From CAWCDJ01 sp963796675 (lineage in GTDB: Bacteria > Acidobacteriota > Terriglobia > Bryobacterales > Bryobacteraceae), in assembly GCA_963796675.1 (NCBI GenBank), contig CAWCMS010000009.1, positions 62,001 through 126,000 of the forward strand: a stretch of DNA of 64,000 nt, in the 5' to 3' direction. Positions 1-7,882 of the stretch are shown one piece after another. Position numbers and translations under genes: made by a program. The stretch's first letter is position 1; each line of letters starts with the position of its first letter. The notes beneath the pieces were generated by a model. That model was not told the origin of the DNA. It made no database searches and was given only the letters and a program-made list of their open reading frames with translations.

Positions 1-486
1 AAGATCATGGCCAGCGGCGATCTCGACGAATACCGGGTGCAGGAACTGGTCGCGGCGGGCGCGCCGATCGATTCCTTCGGGGTCGGCACTCAGCTTTCCA
101 CCTCGGGCGACGCTCCCGCCATGAGCGCTACTTACAAGATGGTGGAACTCGACATCAGCGGCATCAAGCGATTCACCGCCAAGTACAGCGACGAGAAGCC
201 GTCATTCCCCGGCGCCAAGCAGGTTTTCCGCGCGCCGCACCGCGACGTGATCGCACGATCGGGCGAATGCGGCCAGGGCGAAGCGCTGCTGCGGCCGGTG
301 ATCCTGGGCGGCCGGCTCGTCGAACCGCTGCCTTCACTCGAACAGGCGAGAGAGCGCGCGGCGCAGGCGATCTCCCAACTCTCCCCTGCTCTGCGACAAT
401 TGGAATCAGTGGAGCCGTGGCCGGTGATCCACAGCCGCGAACTGCGCGAGCTGATCGAACGCACCCGCCACAATTTGCTGGGATGA
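1..486 (+). CDS. pncB: nicotinate phosphoribosyltransferase, C-terminal part
   Basis: This is the 3' end of a gene that begins before the window; the frame is open from base 1 and ends at TGA 484-486. The enzyme joins nicotinate and PRPP to make nicotinate mononucleotide in NAD salvage, in the cytoplasm. The remaining 161 codons carry the typical late region of the family: a segment ending SGDLDEY, then GAPIDSFGVGTQL, which forms part of the phosphate-binding end of the barrel, followed by a YK-V-L stretch and a poorly conserved tail. The stop overlaps the start of the downstream nicotinamidase gene (ATGA), so the two are translationally coupled and carry out successive salvage steps. The N-terminal catalytic part is not visible. 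Confidence 0.88.
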   Translation, partial: KIMASGDLDEYRVQELVAAGAPIDSFGVGTQLSTSGDAPAMSATYKMVELDISGIKRFTAKYSDEKPSFPGAKQVFRAPHRDVIARSGECGQGEALLRPVILGGRLVEPLPSLEQARERAAQAISQLSPALRQLESVEPWPVIHSRELRELIERTRHNLLG

Positions 487-1067
487 AGACGGTCTTCTTC
501 GATATCGATTCGCAGTTGGATTTTCTCTATCCCTCCGGAGCGCTGTATGCGCCGGGCGCGGAGAAGATCGTGCCGGCGATCGCGAAACTCAACCACTTCG
601 CAGCGGCCGCAGGAATCCCGGTGATCTCCACCACCGACGCCCATACCGAAAACGATCCGGAGTTTCGCGTCTATCCGCCGCACTGCGTGGCGGGCACCTG
701 GGGACAGCACAAGCCCGAATCGACGCTGCTCCACCGCCGCGTGACGGTGCCCAATCGCGAGTGCCCGCTCCAGATCGAAGGCGCGGCGCAGATCATCCTC
801 GAAAAGCAGACGGTGGACGCGTTCGAGACGCGCAATCTGCCGCGCATCCTCGACGTGCTGGGGGCGGAACGCTGCGTCGTTTACGGCGTGGTGACCGAGA
901 TCTGCGTGCTCCACGCCGCTCGCGGTCTGCTTCGCGCGGGCCGCTCCGTCGCACTGGTGACGGACGCGATCGCCGAACTGGACGCGGCGAACGCGCAGAA
1001 GGCGATCGACGATGTCCTCGGAGCCGGCGGCACGCTGACCACTGTCAGCGAGGTTTGCGCGCAATAA
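483..1067 (+). CDS. pncA: nicotinamidase / isochorismatase-family cysteine hydrolase
   Basis: A 194-residue cytoplasmic hydrolase of the isochorismatase fold, predicted to deamidate nicotinamide to nicotinate. All expected sites are visible: catalytic Asp9 (in DSQLDF), Lys108 and nucleophile Cys141 (in VVTEICV), and the metal-binding set Asp52, His54 and His67 (TTDAHT, YPPHC). The metal site separates nicotinamidases from other family members, and the pncB gene directly upstream supports this reading. I chose ATG 483 because it overlaps the pncB stop (ATGA) and places the first strand (MKTVFFDID) at the N-terminus; an in-frame upstream extension to 267 would run through pncB. Its 3' end overlaps the convergent methyltransferase gene by 23 bases. 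Confidence 0.9.
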   Translation: MKTVFFDIDSQLDFLYPSGALYAPGAEKIVPAIAKLNHFAAAAGIPVISTTDAHTENDPEFRVYPPHCVAGTWGQHKPESTLLHRRVTVPNRECPLQIEGAAQIILEKQTVDAFETRNLPRILDVLGAERCVVYGVVTEICVLHAARGLLRAGRSVALVTDAIAELDAANAQKAIDDVLGAGGTLTTVSEVCAQ

Positions 1068-1788
1068 TTTCGAAGTTGCTGCCGAGGCTCCGCAGCCGGC
1101 CGACACGCAGGATCGCGTCGTCCACACGCCTCGCCAGGCGGTAGCCACCGCCCCATCCGGGCAGCAGTCCCGCCAGCGGAGAGGAACCGAAATCGTACAT
1201 CTCGACGCGGCTTTCGAAGCCCACACTGGCGAAGAGTTCACCGGTAGCTTCCGCGACCAGCTCGCGCTCGTCGGGCGTCTGGTATCGCTTCATAAGCCCG
1301 GGGATGATCGCGCGGCCGACACGTCCCGAGAGGCGGTTGCGGCTGGGGTCGAGCGAATAGAAGACGCCGCCCGGCGGCAGCAGGTCGCGCACCTTCGCCG
1401 GCAGCGCGGCCAGTTCGTCATCGGGAAGATGATGCAGGAAGAAGATGGCGATGACCACGTCGAAGCTGCCCTCCGCCCCCGTGCCCTGCTCGAAGCGGGC
1501 GTTGCGGAGTCCCAGCTTTTCGGCGTCGGCGCGCGCCTGCCGGACGGCGGCGGGCGAAAGATCCACACCAACGACCTCCGCCACATGCGGAGCCAGCAGC
1601 AGTTCGGTATCGCCGATGCCGCAGCCCAGGCTGAGCACGCGGGAACCCGCTCCCGCGCCGGTGAGGCGCACGATCCGCTCCACCATATGGCGGCGGAGTG
1701 CGCGCACGGCCGGACGCGCGAAATGGGCCTGGGCGAAGCCGGAGTAGAGCTTCTCGTGGTATTCGAGCTCGCGCTCGAGAACTCCCAT
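1045..1788 (-). CDS. class I SAM-dependent methyltransferase
   Basis: A 247-residue cytoplasmic methyltransferase with a Rossmann-like fold. The SAM-binding motif I is LSLGCGIGDTE, followed by an acidic end of strand 2 (VVGVDLS) and motif IV (FDVVIAIFFLHHLPDDE). The substrate cannot be read from sequence; the family covers small molecules and quinone-like substrates. The ATG at 1788 overlaps the stop of the MauE/DoxX gene (TGATG), so it is the last gene of a thiol-redox operon running on the minus strand. A longer reading from 1821 would begin inside the upstream gene and is less likely. A role in the redox pathway is inferred from location only. Confidence 0.8.
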   Translation of the reverse strand: MGVLERELEYHEKLYSGFAQAHFARPAVRALRRHMVERIVRLTGAGAGSRVLSLGCGIGDTELLLAPHVAEVVGVDLSPAAVRQARADAEKLGLRNARFEQGTGAEGSFDVVIAIFFLHHLPDDELAALPAKVRDLLPPGGVFYSLDPSRNRLSGRVGRAIIPGLMKRYQTPDERELVAEATGELFASVGFESRVEMYDFGSSPLAGLLPGWGGGYRLARRVDDAILRVGRLRSLGSNFEIIARKPR

Positions 1789-2231
1789 CAGGCCTTTTTC
1801 CGCGGCCGCACGAAGGACCACACGGTCAGCGCAATCGATGCCGCCAACAGGCTCCCGTCGCGCAGCAGCGTCTTCCAGGAAATGACGTCATCGGAGCCGC
1901 CGAAGCAGCCGCAGTTAATCGCCATGCCCTTCAGGTCGGCGCGAATCATCAGCACGAAGAAGGTCAGCAGCAGCACAGACACGGCCGTCGCGGAGAAGCG
2001 CAGCCAGCGGCCCGTCAGCAGCAGGACCCCGAGCAGCAACTCGAACCAGGGCAGCGATCGCGCCACAAACTCCACCATGGTGAGCGGAAGGAGCTGGTAT
2101 TGACTGATCGAAAGGGCGAACAGCTCCCACGGATCTCTAAGCTTGGTATAGGCGGCGTAGATGAAGATCACGCCCAGGATCACGCGGATGGCAAACGCGG
2201 TCCAGTGGAGCTTTTTATTTGAGTAGTCCAT
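1788..2231 (-). CDS. MauE/DoxX-family membrane protein
   Basis: A 147-residue integral membrane protein with four predicted hydrophobic helices. It carries a NCGCFG motif (about two thirds along), the Cys pair typical of MauE-type proteins that supply or relay electrons for periplasmic disulfide chemistry. I chose ATG 2231 (MDYSNKKLHW) rather than a longer in-frame start at 2285, since the shorter form begins directly before the first membrane helix and overlaps the upstream DsbA-like gene by only 17 bases. It sits between a DsbA-like gene and a methyltransferase with overlapping ends, so one transcript is likely. Its likely job is redox exchange across the membrane with the two neighbouring thiol oxidoreductases; that partner relation is inference. 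Confidence 0.78.
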   Translation of the reverse strand: MDYSNKKLHWTAFAIRVILGVIFIYAAYTKLRDPWELFALSISQYQLLPLTMVEFVARSLPWFELLLGVLLLTGRWLRFSATAVSVLLLTFFVLMIRADLKGMAINCGCFGGSDDVISWKTLLRDGSLLAASIALTVWSFVRPRKKA

Positions 2232-2817
2232 CGATGAGGGACCGGAGCAGCAGATAATTCCCAGGGCCGGGGCCGGCAAAAGCATACTGGCGGCTGCCCT
2301 TCTTGATTAACAGGGTCGGGGTCTGGTTGAGCCTCTGCGACATCGCCGAATCGTAATCGCGCTGGACTTCCCCCGTGATGGCGGGGTCCTTCGCCAGAAC
2401 CTGGACGCGCTTCTGCTCGGCGGGGGTCAGCGCGGTCGCGATGGTGTCCCACACCTTCCCGCTTTCCGCCCAGGAAGCCTGGTTCTCGAACAGCGTATCG
2501 GAGACCTGCTGGTATTTTCCGACCCGCGCCGCCGCGGTCGCGAGATTGGCGGCCTCCCGGGAGTACTTGTGATCTGGAATATTGAGCGGAAATTCTTTGG
2601 GAATGATACAGACTTTGCCGGGAACGACGTAGTCGTGCATGATCGCGGGCAGCAGAGCCTCGTGGAAATTCTTGCAGGCCGGACAGCTGAAATCGCTATA
2701 GATTTCGATCTGCACCGGAGCAGTGGGATTGCCGAGGACCTTATCCTGGTCGAACTCCCCAACCGGCGCCGCCAGACAGGAAGCGAGCGCCAACAGAGCA
2801 ATGGCGGAAGGCTTCAT
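2215..2817 (-). CDS. DsbA-like thioredoxin-fold thiol oxidoreductase (CPAC)
   Basis: A secreted or membrane-anchored thioredoxin-fold protein of about 200 residues. It has an N-terminal hydrophobic signal segment, a strand followed by FSCPACKNF (active-site Cys pair), a helical insertion, and the cis-proline loop NQTPTLL near the end. These are the marks of the DsbA/DSBA-like (Thioredoxin_4) family, which forms or isomerises disulfides in extracytoplasmic proteins. Two ATGs compete: 2826 and 2817. I prefer 2817 because the bases before it (TAGAAT then GGAAAGG) match the bases before the start of the neighbouring paralogue at 3439 almost exactly. It is a clear paralogue of the gene just upstream and overlaps the MauE-like gene by 17 bases. 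Confidence 0.84.
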   Translation of the reverse strand: MKPSAIALLALASCLAAPVGEFDQDKVLGNPTAPVQIEIYSDFSCPACKNFHEALLPAIMHDYVVPGKVCIIPKEFPLNIPDHKYSREAANLATAAARVGKYQQVSDTLFENQASWAESGKVWDTIATALTPAEQKRVQVLAKDPAITGEVQRDYDSAMSQRLNQTPTLLIKKGSRQYAFAGPGPGNYLLLRSLIDGLLK

Positions 2818-2824
2818 CCTTTCC

Positions 2825-2830
2825 ATTCTA
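2825..2830 (-). promoter_or_regulatory. TAGAAT element before DsbA-like gene
   Basis: TAGAAT on the minus strand, seven bases (GGAAAGG) before the ATG at 2817. The same layout precedes the paralogue at 3439. It can be read as a -10 hexamer for a leaderless or nearly leaderless transcript, with GGAAAGG as a possible weak ribosome site. No good -35 was found. Confidence 0.35.
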
Positions 2831-2842
2831 AATGGAACGAGG

Positions 2843-3439
2843 CTACTTCACCATTCCGCCGATCAGGGATCGGAGGAAGCCGTAGTTGAGATCCTGCGAG
2901 GGGATCGGGTAACGCTTGGAGCCTTGCGTGACGATAATCGTCGGAGTCGCATTCACGCCGGCCGCCACACCCTCGTCGTATTCGCGCTGAACTTCGGCCT
3001 GCACGGCAGGGGTCTTGACCAGTTCCTGGACCTTTTTTTGTTCGGTCGGAGAGAGGACCGACGCCACGGTCTCCCATACCTTGCCGTCGGTCGCCCACTT
3101 GGCCTGCTGGTTGAACAGCGCCTGGGAGACTTCCGTGTACCGTCCAATCCTGGCCGCAGCGGTCGCATAGTTCGCGGCCTCGCGTGCATACGGATGGTAC
3201 GGTCCGCTCAGCGGGAATGCGCGGCTGACCAGGTATACCTTCCCCGGCAAGACGAAGTCCTTCACCAGTTGGGGAACGACCTCCTCTTCGAACACCCGGC
3301 AATGGGGACAATCGAAGGAGGCAAACACCTCGATCTTGACCGGCGCAGTGGGCGAACCCATCGCCTTGCCTTTGTCGACCTCGGGCACGGCCGCAAGACA
3401 CAAAGCCACAACCGCCAGCGCGAAAACGAAAACCCTCAT
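2843..3439 (-). CDS. DsbA-like thioredoxin-fold thiol oxidoreductase (CPHC)
   Basis: A 198-residue exported thioredoxin-fold protein, predicted to act on disulfides outside the cytoplasm. It starts with a signal peptide (MRVFVFALAVVALCLAA), has the active site FDCPHCRVF with Cys44 and Cys47 (the CPHC pair of classical DsbA), and the cis-proline loop NATPTII. Family members of this size are common. It is followed at 16 bases by a paralogue with CPAC in place of CPHC, then by a MauE-like membrane protein, and is preceded at 22 bases by a response regulator gene on the same strand. The different middle residues of the two active sites suggest different redox potentials and so a division of work, which is inference. 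Confidence 0.85.
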   Translation of the reverse strand: MRVFVFALAVVALCLAAVPEVDKGKAMGSPTAPVKIEVFASFDCPHCRVFEEEVVPQLVKDFVLPGKVYLVSRAFPLSGPYHPYAREAANYATAAARIGRYTEVSQALFNQQAKWATDGKVWETVASVLSPTEQKKVQELVKTPAVQAEVQREYDEGVAAGVNATPTIIVTQGSKRYPIPSQDLNYGFLRSLIGGMVK

Positions 3440-3445
3440 TTTTCC

Positions 3446-3451
3446 ATTCTA
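3446..3451 (-). promoter_or_regulatory. TAGAAT -10-like element before DsbA-like gene
   Basis: TAGAAT on the minus strand, six bases (GGAAAA) before ATG 3439. The spacing is that expected between a -10 hexamer and the transcription start, so the message may begin at the ATG. The 22-base gap to the response regulator leaves room for this element. No convincing -35. Confidence 0.4.
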
Positions 3452-3461
3452 CCGGGAATTT

Positions 3462-3941
3462 CTAAAGAAACGCCTGCACCAATTGCTGCTGCACGGTCTT
3501 CAGGCTGGAATTGGCGGAATCGAGTTCATTGGCCTTCTCGCGCAGCGCCCGCAGCAACCGCGCCCGCTCTACGCCGCCCTGCACCACTAGCAGCAACTGC
3601 TGGTTGTCCCACGGCTTTTCCAGAAATTGAAACAGCGACGCGCGATCGATCGCCTCGACGGCGCCAGCCTTGTCGGCGTGGCCCGTCAATAGGACACGGC
3701 TACACTCCGGCTGCAGTTCCTTGAGACGGATGAGAAGTTCGATACCATTCATGCCGGGCATCAGGTAATCGGAAATCACTACGTCGATGCGATTTTCGGA
3801 GGCAAATCGCTCCGCCTCCTCGGGCCGCTCGAAATGATGAATTCGATAATCGGTTTCGAGTTCGAACAGAGTCTGGATCGCATCTGTAACCGATTCTTCG
3901 TCATCCACAATCAGAATAGACGGCTGCGAATATGGCTTCAC
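3462..3941 (-). CDS. response regulator, REC domain with coiled-coil tail
   Basis: A 159-residue cytoplasmic receiver-domain protein. The acidic pair Asp13-Asp14 and the phosphoacceptor Asp58 (VISDYLMPGMNG) are present, as are the conserved Thr (LLTGHAD) and Lys (FLEKPW). After about residue 120 comes a helical, likely coiled-coil, tail of about 35 residues; there is no DNA-binding or enzymatic output domain. The front part resembles RpfG-type receivers. Output is therefore probably protein-protein. No histidine kinase lies in the window. The start is GTG 3941, chosen because a perfect AAGGAG lies seven bases before it. Confidence 0.86.
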   Translation of the reverse strand: MKPYSQPSILIVDDEESVTDAIQTLFELETDYRIHHFERPEEAERFASENRIDVVISDYLMPGMNGIELLIRLKELQPECSRVLLTGHADKAGAVEAIDRASLFQFLEKPWDNQQLLLVVQGGVERARLLRALREKANELDSANSSLKTVQQQLVQAFL

Positions 3942-3948
3942 GGCCTAA

Positions 3949-3954
3949 CTCCTT
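3949..3954 (-). promoter_or_regulatory. Shine-Dalgarno for response regulator
   Basis: AAGGAG on the minus strand, seven bases before GTG 3941. It fixes the start of the response regulator at a GTG codon. It contrasts with many neighbours that lack any Shine-Dalgarno. Confidence 0.7.
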
Positions 3955-4037
3955 GTGTGGCGCACGGGCTACAGAATCTCGCCGTGCCGTACTGCTACCA
4001 ATTCTCTGGCAATTGAGTGGCCGATTCGCGCGAAGTT

Positions 4038-4463
4038 TCACTGTTCCACGAGTTTACGGAATCGCCGCACGAGTGTGGAGAAAATCGCAGACGTGATTTC
4101 GGTGTTGTCGGAGAGGAGATCGTAGAAGTCTTCGCGAGCGATGCGAAGCAGGCGGGTGTCCTCGGTCGCGCGGGCTGTAAAGGGCATGGGGTCGTTATCT
4201 TCGAACAATGCCCACGCTCCCAGGACCTCGTTCGGGCGCACCGTCGCCAATACCTCGCCCTCGCGGCTCAGCTCCACGGCGCCCTCCACGACGACGAAGA
4301 GCGCGTCGAGCGGCTTGCCGGCGTCGAGGACCGCCCTTCCTGGCAGGTAGGACACCTCGTTCGCGATCGAGCCGATGCGCGCAAGTTGCTCGGAGGTCAG
4401 GTTGGCCATCAACTCGACCCCTTCGAGCGCAATCACTTTTTCGACAATGTTCAATCCAGGCAT
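4038..4463 (-). CDS. cyclic-nucleotide-binding-domain protein without output domain
   Basis: A 141-residue protein made almost wholly of one cNMP-binding (cap-family) domain. The beta-roll glycines (around GRAVLDAGKPLDALFVV and VLGAWALFEDNDP) and the closing helix are visible. There is no helix-turn-helix, so it is not a CRP-type transcription factor. It starts nine bases after the nucleotide-transporter-like gene, with GAGGAA five bases before the ATG, so the two are surely co-expressed. I infer it is a regulatory subunit for, or is functionally tied to, that transporter. The usual cNMP phosphate-binding Arg is not clearly in place, so ligand binding is uncertain. Confidence 0.83.
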   Translation of the reverse strand: MPGLNIVEKVIALEGVELMANLTSEQLARIGSIANEVSYLPGRAVLDAGKPLDALFVVVEGAVELSREGEVLATVRPNEVLGAWALFEDNDPMPFTARATEDTRLLRIAREDFYDLLSDNTEITSAIFSTLVRRFRKLVEQ

Positions 4464-4472
4464 ACCGATTCC

Positions 4473-7205
4473 TCAGGCGGCCAGCGCAACCCCGGCCCTC
4501 CGGGCGACCTCCGCCACCTCCGACTGTGCTTCGGCCGCAGCCTCGGCAATCTCCGGCGCGAGGCTCTGGAGCCTCAGTTCTCCCGCCGCCGAAATCGCGC
4601 ACGCCACCAACCACGGATCCCGCGAGCGGATCAGCTCGCGCAAGGCATCCTCGGCGGAGAGCGGCGCCAGGCCGAACAGCTCATGGCCCTGTTCGAGCAG
4701 ACTCTCCGGCGCATCGAGCAGGGGCAGGAGAAAGCGCTTGATGTCGCGATCCATGGTGTTCTCGAGAAACTCGAGCGCGGCCACGGCCTGCTCCTGCCGT
4801 GCGCTGGAAACCGCCAACCACGCGGCGTAGATCTCGTTTGGCGGATAGCGTAGTCCGAGCAATCGGAAAAGGCGCTCGAGGGTGCCCTTCAGACGCTCGT
4901 CGATGGTGCGGGCGAGTAGTTGCGTGGCACTTCGTTCGCCGTCGCGCTGGTCGCGAAACGGCAGGAGGGCGGCGTTGAGCTCGTAGTAGTATCGCGCTTC
5001 CCCCAGAATGCGGCCGGTGATAAAGGCGCCGTCGAAGTTCAGGCTTTGCGCGGTCTCGCGCAGGTGATTCAGCGCCTTGAGGACGGCCGCGCGGATCGAG
5101 AGATCCTGGTGTCCGGCGGCGGTCAACAGCACGTCGACGGAGCGCTGGTGCACGATCCTCTTCAAAACGCGGGGCACTTGCCGGCGTGCGGAGAGCGGCT
5201 GGCCCTCGTCGAGCAACATATCCGAGAGCGTGCCGCAGATCGAAGGCCCGTAGCCGGCGAGCGCCTCCACCGCGGCACCGCGGACCTTCGGGTTCGCCAG
5301 CGCGTCAATCAGCGGAAAGAGATAGGCACGATTCCCGAGAGAGCCCGCGGAGATACAGGCCGTGCGGGCCACCGCGGGCGAGTCGTCGGCCAGCAGCCGG
5401 AAGAGCGCCTCGGTGCCCTGATCGCCGCGAACCCCCACCGCTAATGCGGCCGCTTCCCGCCTCGCGGGATCTTCGGAGTTGGAGGCGAACTCCAGCCACT
5501 CTCGCGTGACGAGGGCGGCGGCGAGTTCCGGGTCGGAACGCAGAGCCTCGAGCGCGCCGCGGACGCGCGCGGCATCCGCATCATCGAGCGCGGCCGCCGC
5601 GATGCGCGCGCGGTCGGGAGCCATCGCGATCAGGTAGGAAACGGCCGAAACCTCCGCGCCGCCCCGTTGTTCCGATTCGCCGCGAGCCTCCCGCAGCAGG
5701 CCCGCATCGCCCCGCAGCGCCGCCAATTCGTACACCTTGGCGCGGACTTCCGGGAGTCCGCTGCGGACAAGGCGCCCAAGCAGCGGGGTTAACGGATAAG
5801 CGGGCGTCTCCGCCAGCAGCGAGAGAGCGTAGGTCGCCTGGCGCGGATTCTCGCCGGCGGCAGTCGATTCCAGCAGGTGGACGGTGGCGGAATCGCTGGC
5901 GGCGATCCGGGCGCTCTCGAAGTCGAGCCGCCGCGATTCGAAACGCCGGCGGATGGTGGTGATGTACTCGTGGCGCGCTACGTAAGAAAGGTAGATCCAA
6001 GGCACGCAGAGGGCCGCCACCACCACCGCGATGCCGCGCACTCCGAGATCGAGGGATGTCGCAGTGAGCAGCAGCAACAGCGCGCCGGCAACGCCGCGGG
6101 AAGCGCGGTCCACGCAGATATCGATGAACGCCTTCACGCGATTCCGCAGGGCCTGAGGCAGCGGCATGTAGAGAAGCTCCATGCCGGTGCGGTTGAGGGT
6201 GTAGCGCGTCGAGGCCTCGGTCAGGCGGACGGCGCCCGCGCTCAGCGTTCCGGGTGAGGCCATGGTGGCCACGGAGGCCAGCGCCACGGCGCAGGGCGAA
6301 ACCTGCAGCGTCCCGCCGACGCCGAAGCGTCTCACGATTACCGAGGTGAGAAAGAGCTGGAACAGCAACTCCGCGACGTTCAGATAGAGGCCGTAAAACT
6401 GCCCGAAGAAGGCCGTCAGGCGGTCGCCGCGAAAGGCCTGGGCTGCCGTCACCTGGAACTGGTATTCGACCAGCGTATCCACCAGGTACATCGACACCAT
6501 GATGCCGACGATGATCTGCAGATGCCGGATGCGCACGACGTCGCTGATCATGCCACGAAAGCTGAAATCGGTTTGCTGCTCATCGGCGGCGCGGGCCGCT
6601 GCCACCGAGCCTCCGCGCGAAGTCGAGAGCCGGTAGGCGCCATACGCCAGAATGACCATGGCGGCACTGGCCAGTAGCAGGTTCCGCGTGCCCAGCAAGA
6701 GCGCGGTCAGGTGCGTAAACTCACCGCCCAATGCGGCGCCCACCACCATTCCGACACCCAGCAGCGGATAGATCCGCTTGGCTTGCCGGGCGTCGAACAA
6801 ATTGCCGGCCACCAGCCATCCCTGCGAGACCAGCACGATGCTGAAAAGACTCACAAAGATGTTGAGCACGTAGACCATCCACGGCATTCCGATCAGGATC
6901 CAGATGCCGCACAGCGCGATGACCGATATGCTCATCGTCCAGAACACGGCGGCGCGCAGCGACGTGCGGGACGCGAGCTTGCTATATAGGTAGGCAAACA
7001 CACCGCCGAAAGCGGAGATCAGGATATAGAGCCAGGGCAGCCGATCGACATCGAAACGCGTGAGAAACATCGATCGGGAGACGGGCTTCAGTATGTAATA
7101 GGCGAATAGCACGAAAAGGAGATAGAGGAACATCGCCCAGGTGCGCAGATATTCGCCCTGCCGGATGTCGAACAGCTTCCTGCGTAGGGAACGAAAGACG
7201 TTCAT
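4473..7205 (-). CDS. ATP/ADP-translocase-like transporter fused to HEAT repeats
   Basis: A 910-residue inner-membrane protein. The first 430 residues or so form about eleven to twelve hydrophobic helices with an MFS-like layout resembling the nucleotide (ATP/ADP, NTP/NDP) translocases known from Chlamydiae, Rickettsiales and plastids (early motif LFAYYILKPVSRSMFL). From about residue 430 the chain is soluble, Ala/Leu/Arg-rich and helical, with HEAT-type repeats to about residue 800 and a helical end. Family members with HEAT tails exist in free-living bacteria, where substrate is not known; nucleotide exchange should not be assumed. A cNMP-binding-domain gene follows nine bases downstream. 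ATG 7205 is preceded by a weak GGA. Confidence 0.75.
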   Translation of the reverse strand: MNVFRSLRRKLFDIRQGEYLRTWAMFLYLLFVLFAYYILKPVSRSMFLTRFDVDRLPWLYILISAFGGVFAYLYSKLASRTSLRAAVFWTMSISVIALCGIWILIGMPWMVYVLNIFVSLFSIVLVSQGWLVAGNLFDARQAKRIYPLLGVGMVVGAALGGEFTHLTALLLGTRNLLLASAAMVILAYGAYRLSTSRGGSVAAARAADEQQTDFSFRGMISDVVRIRHLQIIVGIMVSMYLVDTLVEYQFQVTAAQAFRGDRLTAFFGQFYGLYLNVAELLFQLFLTSVIVRRFGVGGTLQVSPCAVALASVATMASPGTLSAGAVRLTEASTRYTLNRTGMELLYMPLPQALRNRVKAFIDICVDRASRGVAGALLLLLTATSLDLGVRGIAVVVAALCVPWIYLSYVARHEYITTIRRRFESRRLDFESARIAASDSATVHLLESTAAGENPRQATYALSLLAETPAYPLTPLLGRLVRSGLPEVRAKVYELAALRGDAGLLREARGESEQRGGAEVSAVSYLIAMAPDRARIAAAALDDADAARVRGALEALRSDPELAAALVTREWLEFASNSEDPARREAAALAVGVRGDQGTEALFRLLADDSPAVARTACISAGSLGNRAYLFPLIDALANPKVRGAAVEALAGYGPSICGTLSDMLLDEGQPLSARRQVPRVLKRIVHQRSVDVLLTAAGHQDLSIRAAVLKALNHLRETAQSLNFDGAFITGRILGEARYYYELNAALLPFRDQRDGERSATQLLARTIDERLKGTLERLFRLLGLRYPPNEIYAAWLAVSSARQEQAVAALEFLENTMDRDIKRFLLPLLDAPESLLEQGHELFGLAPLSAEDALRELIRSRDPWLVACAISAAGELRLQSLAPEIAEAAAEAQSEVAEVARRAGVALAA

Positions 7206-7340
7206 TTTCCGAAGGCAAAATTGTGCAATCTACGAGCCAACAGGCGATGCGGCCTGTGCGTCCGGCCACATTCCGGCCCTACGCCCGGTGAAACGTGATT
7301 AAATCTAGTAATCCATTTTGAGGTTTGAAGGCGCGCAACG

Positions 7341-7347
7341 AAGGGAG
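7341..7347 (+). promoter_or_regulatory. Shine-Dalgarno for Spy/CpxP-like gene
   Basis: AAGGGAG six bases before the GTG at 7354. It favours GTG 7354 over an in-frame TTG at 7318, and the protein read from 7354 begins directly with a signal peptide. Confidence 0.55.
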
Positions 7348-7353
7348 TTTCTG

Positions 7354-7857
7354 GTGTACGGCAAACTTTTGCTGACGTTATTCATGGCGGCCGGCCTGGC
7401 GCTTGCCCAGGGCGGCAGGGGTCGGGGCGGCAATACGGACGACATGGAAAACATGTCCACCGTGCGCTCCGCTCCGCCCAGCAGGGATCAACTCCTGGCT
7501 GAAAAGCTCAAGCTAGACAAGGAACAGAAGGAGCAATTGCACGAAATCCTGGTGGCCGCGACCCAGGAGACCGCGCCGTTGCGGAGTCAGATCTCCAATG
7601 CGCGGGTGCAGCTTGCAACCGTAATTATCGAAAACAAGGGTGAGGATGCCGTAAAACAGGCGCAGGAAGCCTACACCGGCGCGGCGGCTCAACTGGCCGG
7701 CATCGAGGAAAAGACCTTCGCCAAGATCTACGCCATGCTCAAACCAAACCAGCAGCCGCACGCGTCACAGGGCTTCGAACTGCTGGCCGGCATGTTCGAG
7801 CAGCCGGGAGGCCGCGGCCGTGGAAACGGCGCCGGGCGCGGCGAGCGCGGAAGATAG
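7354..7857 (+). CDS. Spy/CpxP-like secreted protein, Gly/Arg-rich ends
   Basis: A 167-residue exported protein. After a signal peptide (about residues 1-18, cleaving near LALAQ) comes a short Gly/Arg-rich stretch, then a helical body with the repeated pattern LKLDKEQKEQLHEI typical of Spy/CpxP-type periplasmic chaperones or metal-stress sensors, and a Gly/Arg-rich C-terminus. A related gene follows 25 bases downstream, giving a tandem pair. The family acts in the periplasm on unfolded proteins; for this divergent member that is inference. The start is GTG 7354 with AAGGGAG before it. The product is somewhat longer than classical CpxP because of the low-complexity ends. Confidence 0.72.
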   Translation: MYGKLLLTLFMAAGLALAQGGRGRGGNTDDMENMSTVRSAPPSRDQLLAEKLKLDKEQKEQLHEILVAATQETAPLRSQISNARVQLATVIIENKGEDAVKQAQEAYTGAAAQLAGIEEKTFAKIYAMLKPNQQPHASQGFELLAGMFEQPGGRGRGNGAGRGERGR

Positions 7858-7882
7858 CGAAAAGCGACAGGAGATCAAGACA

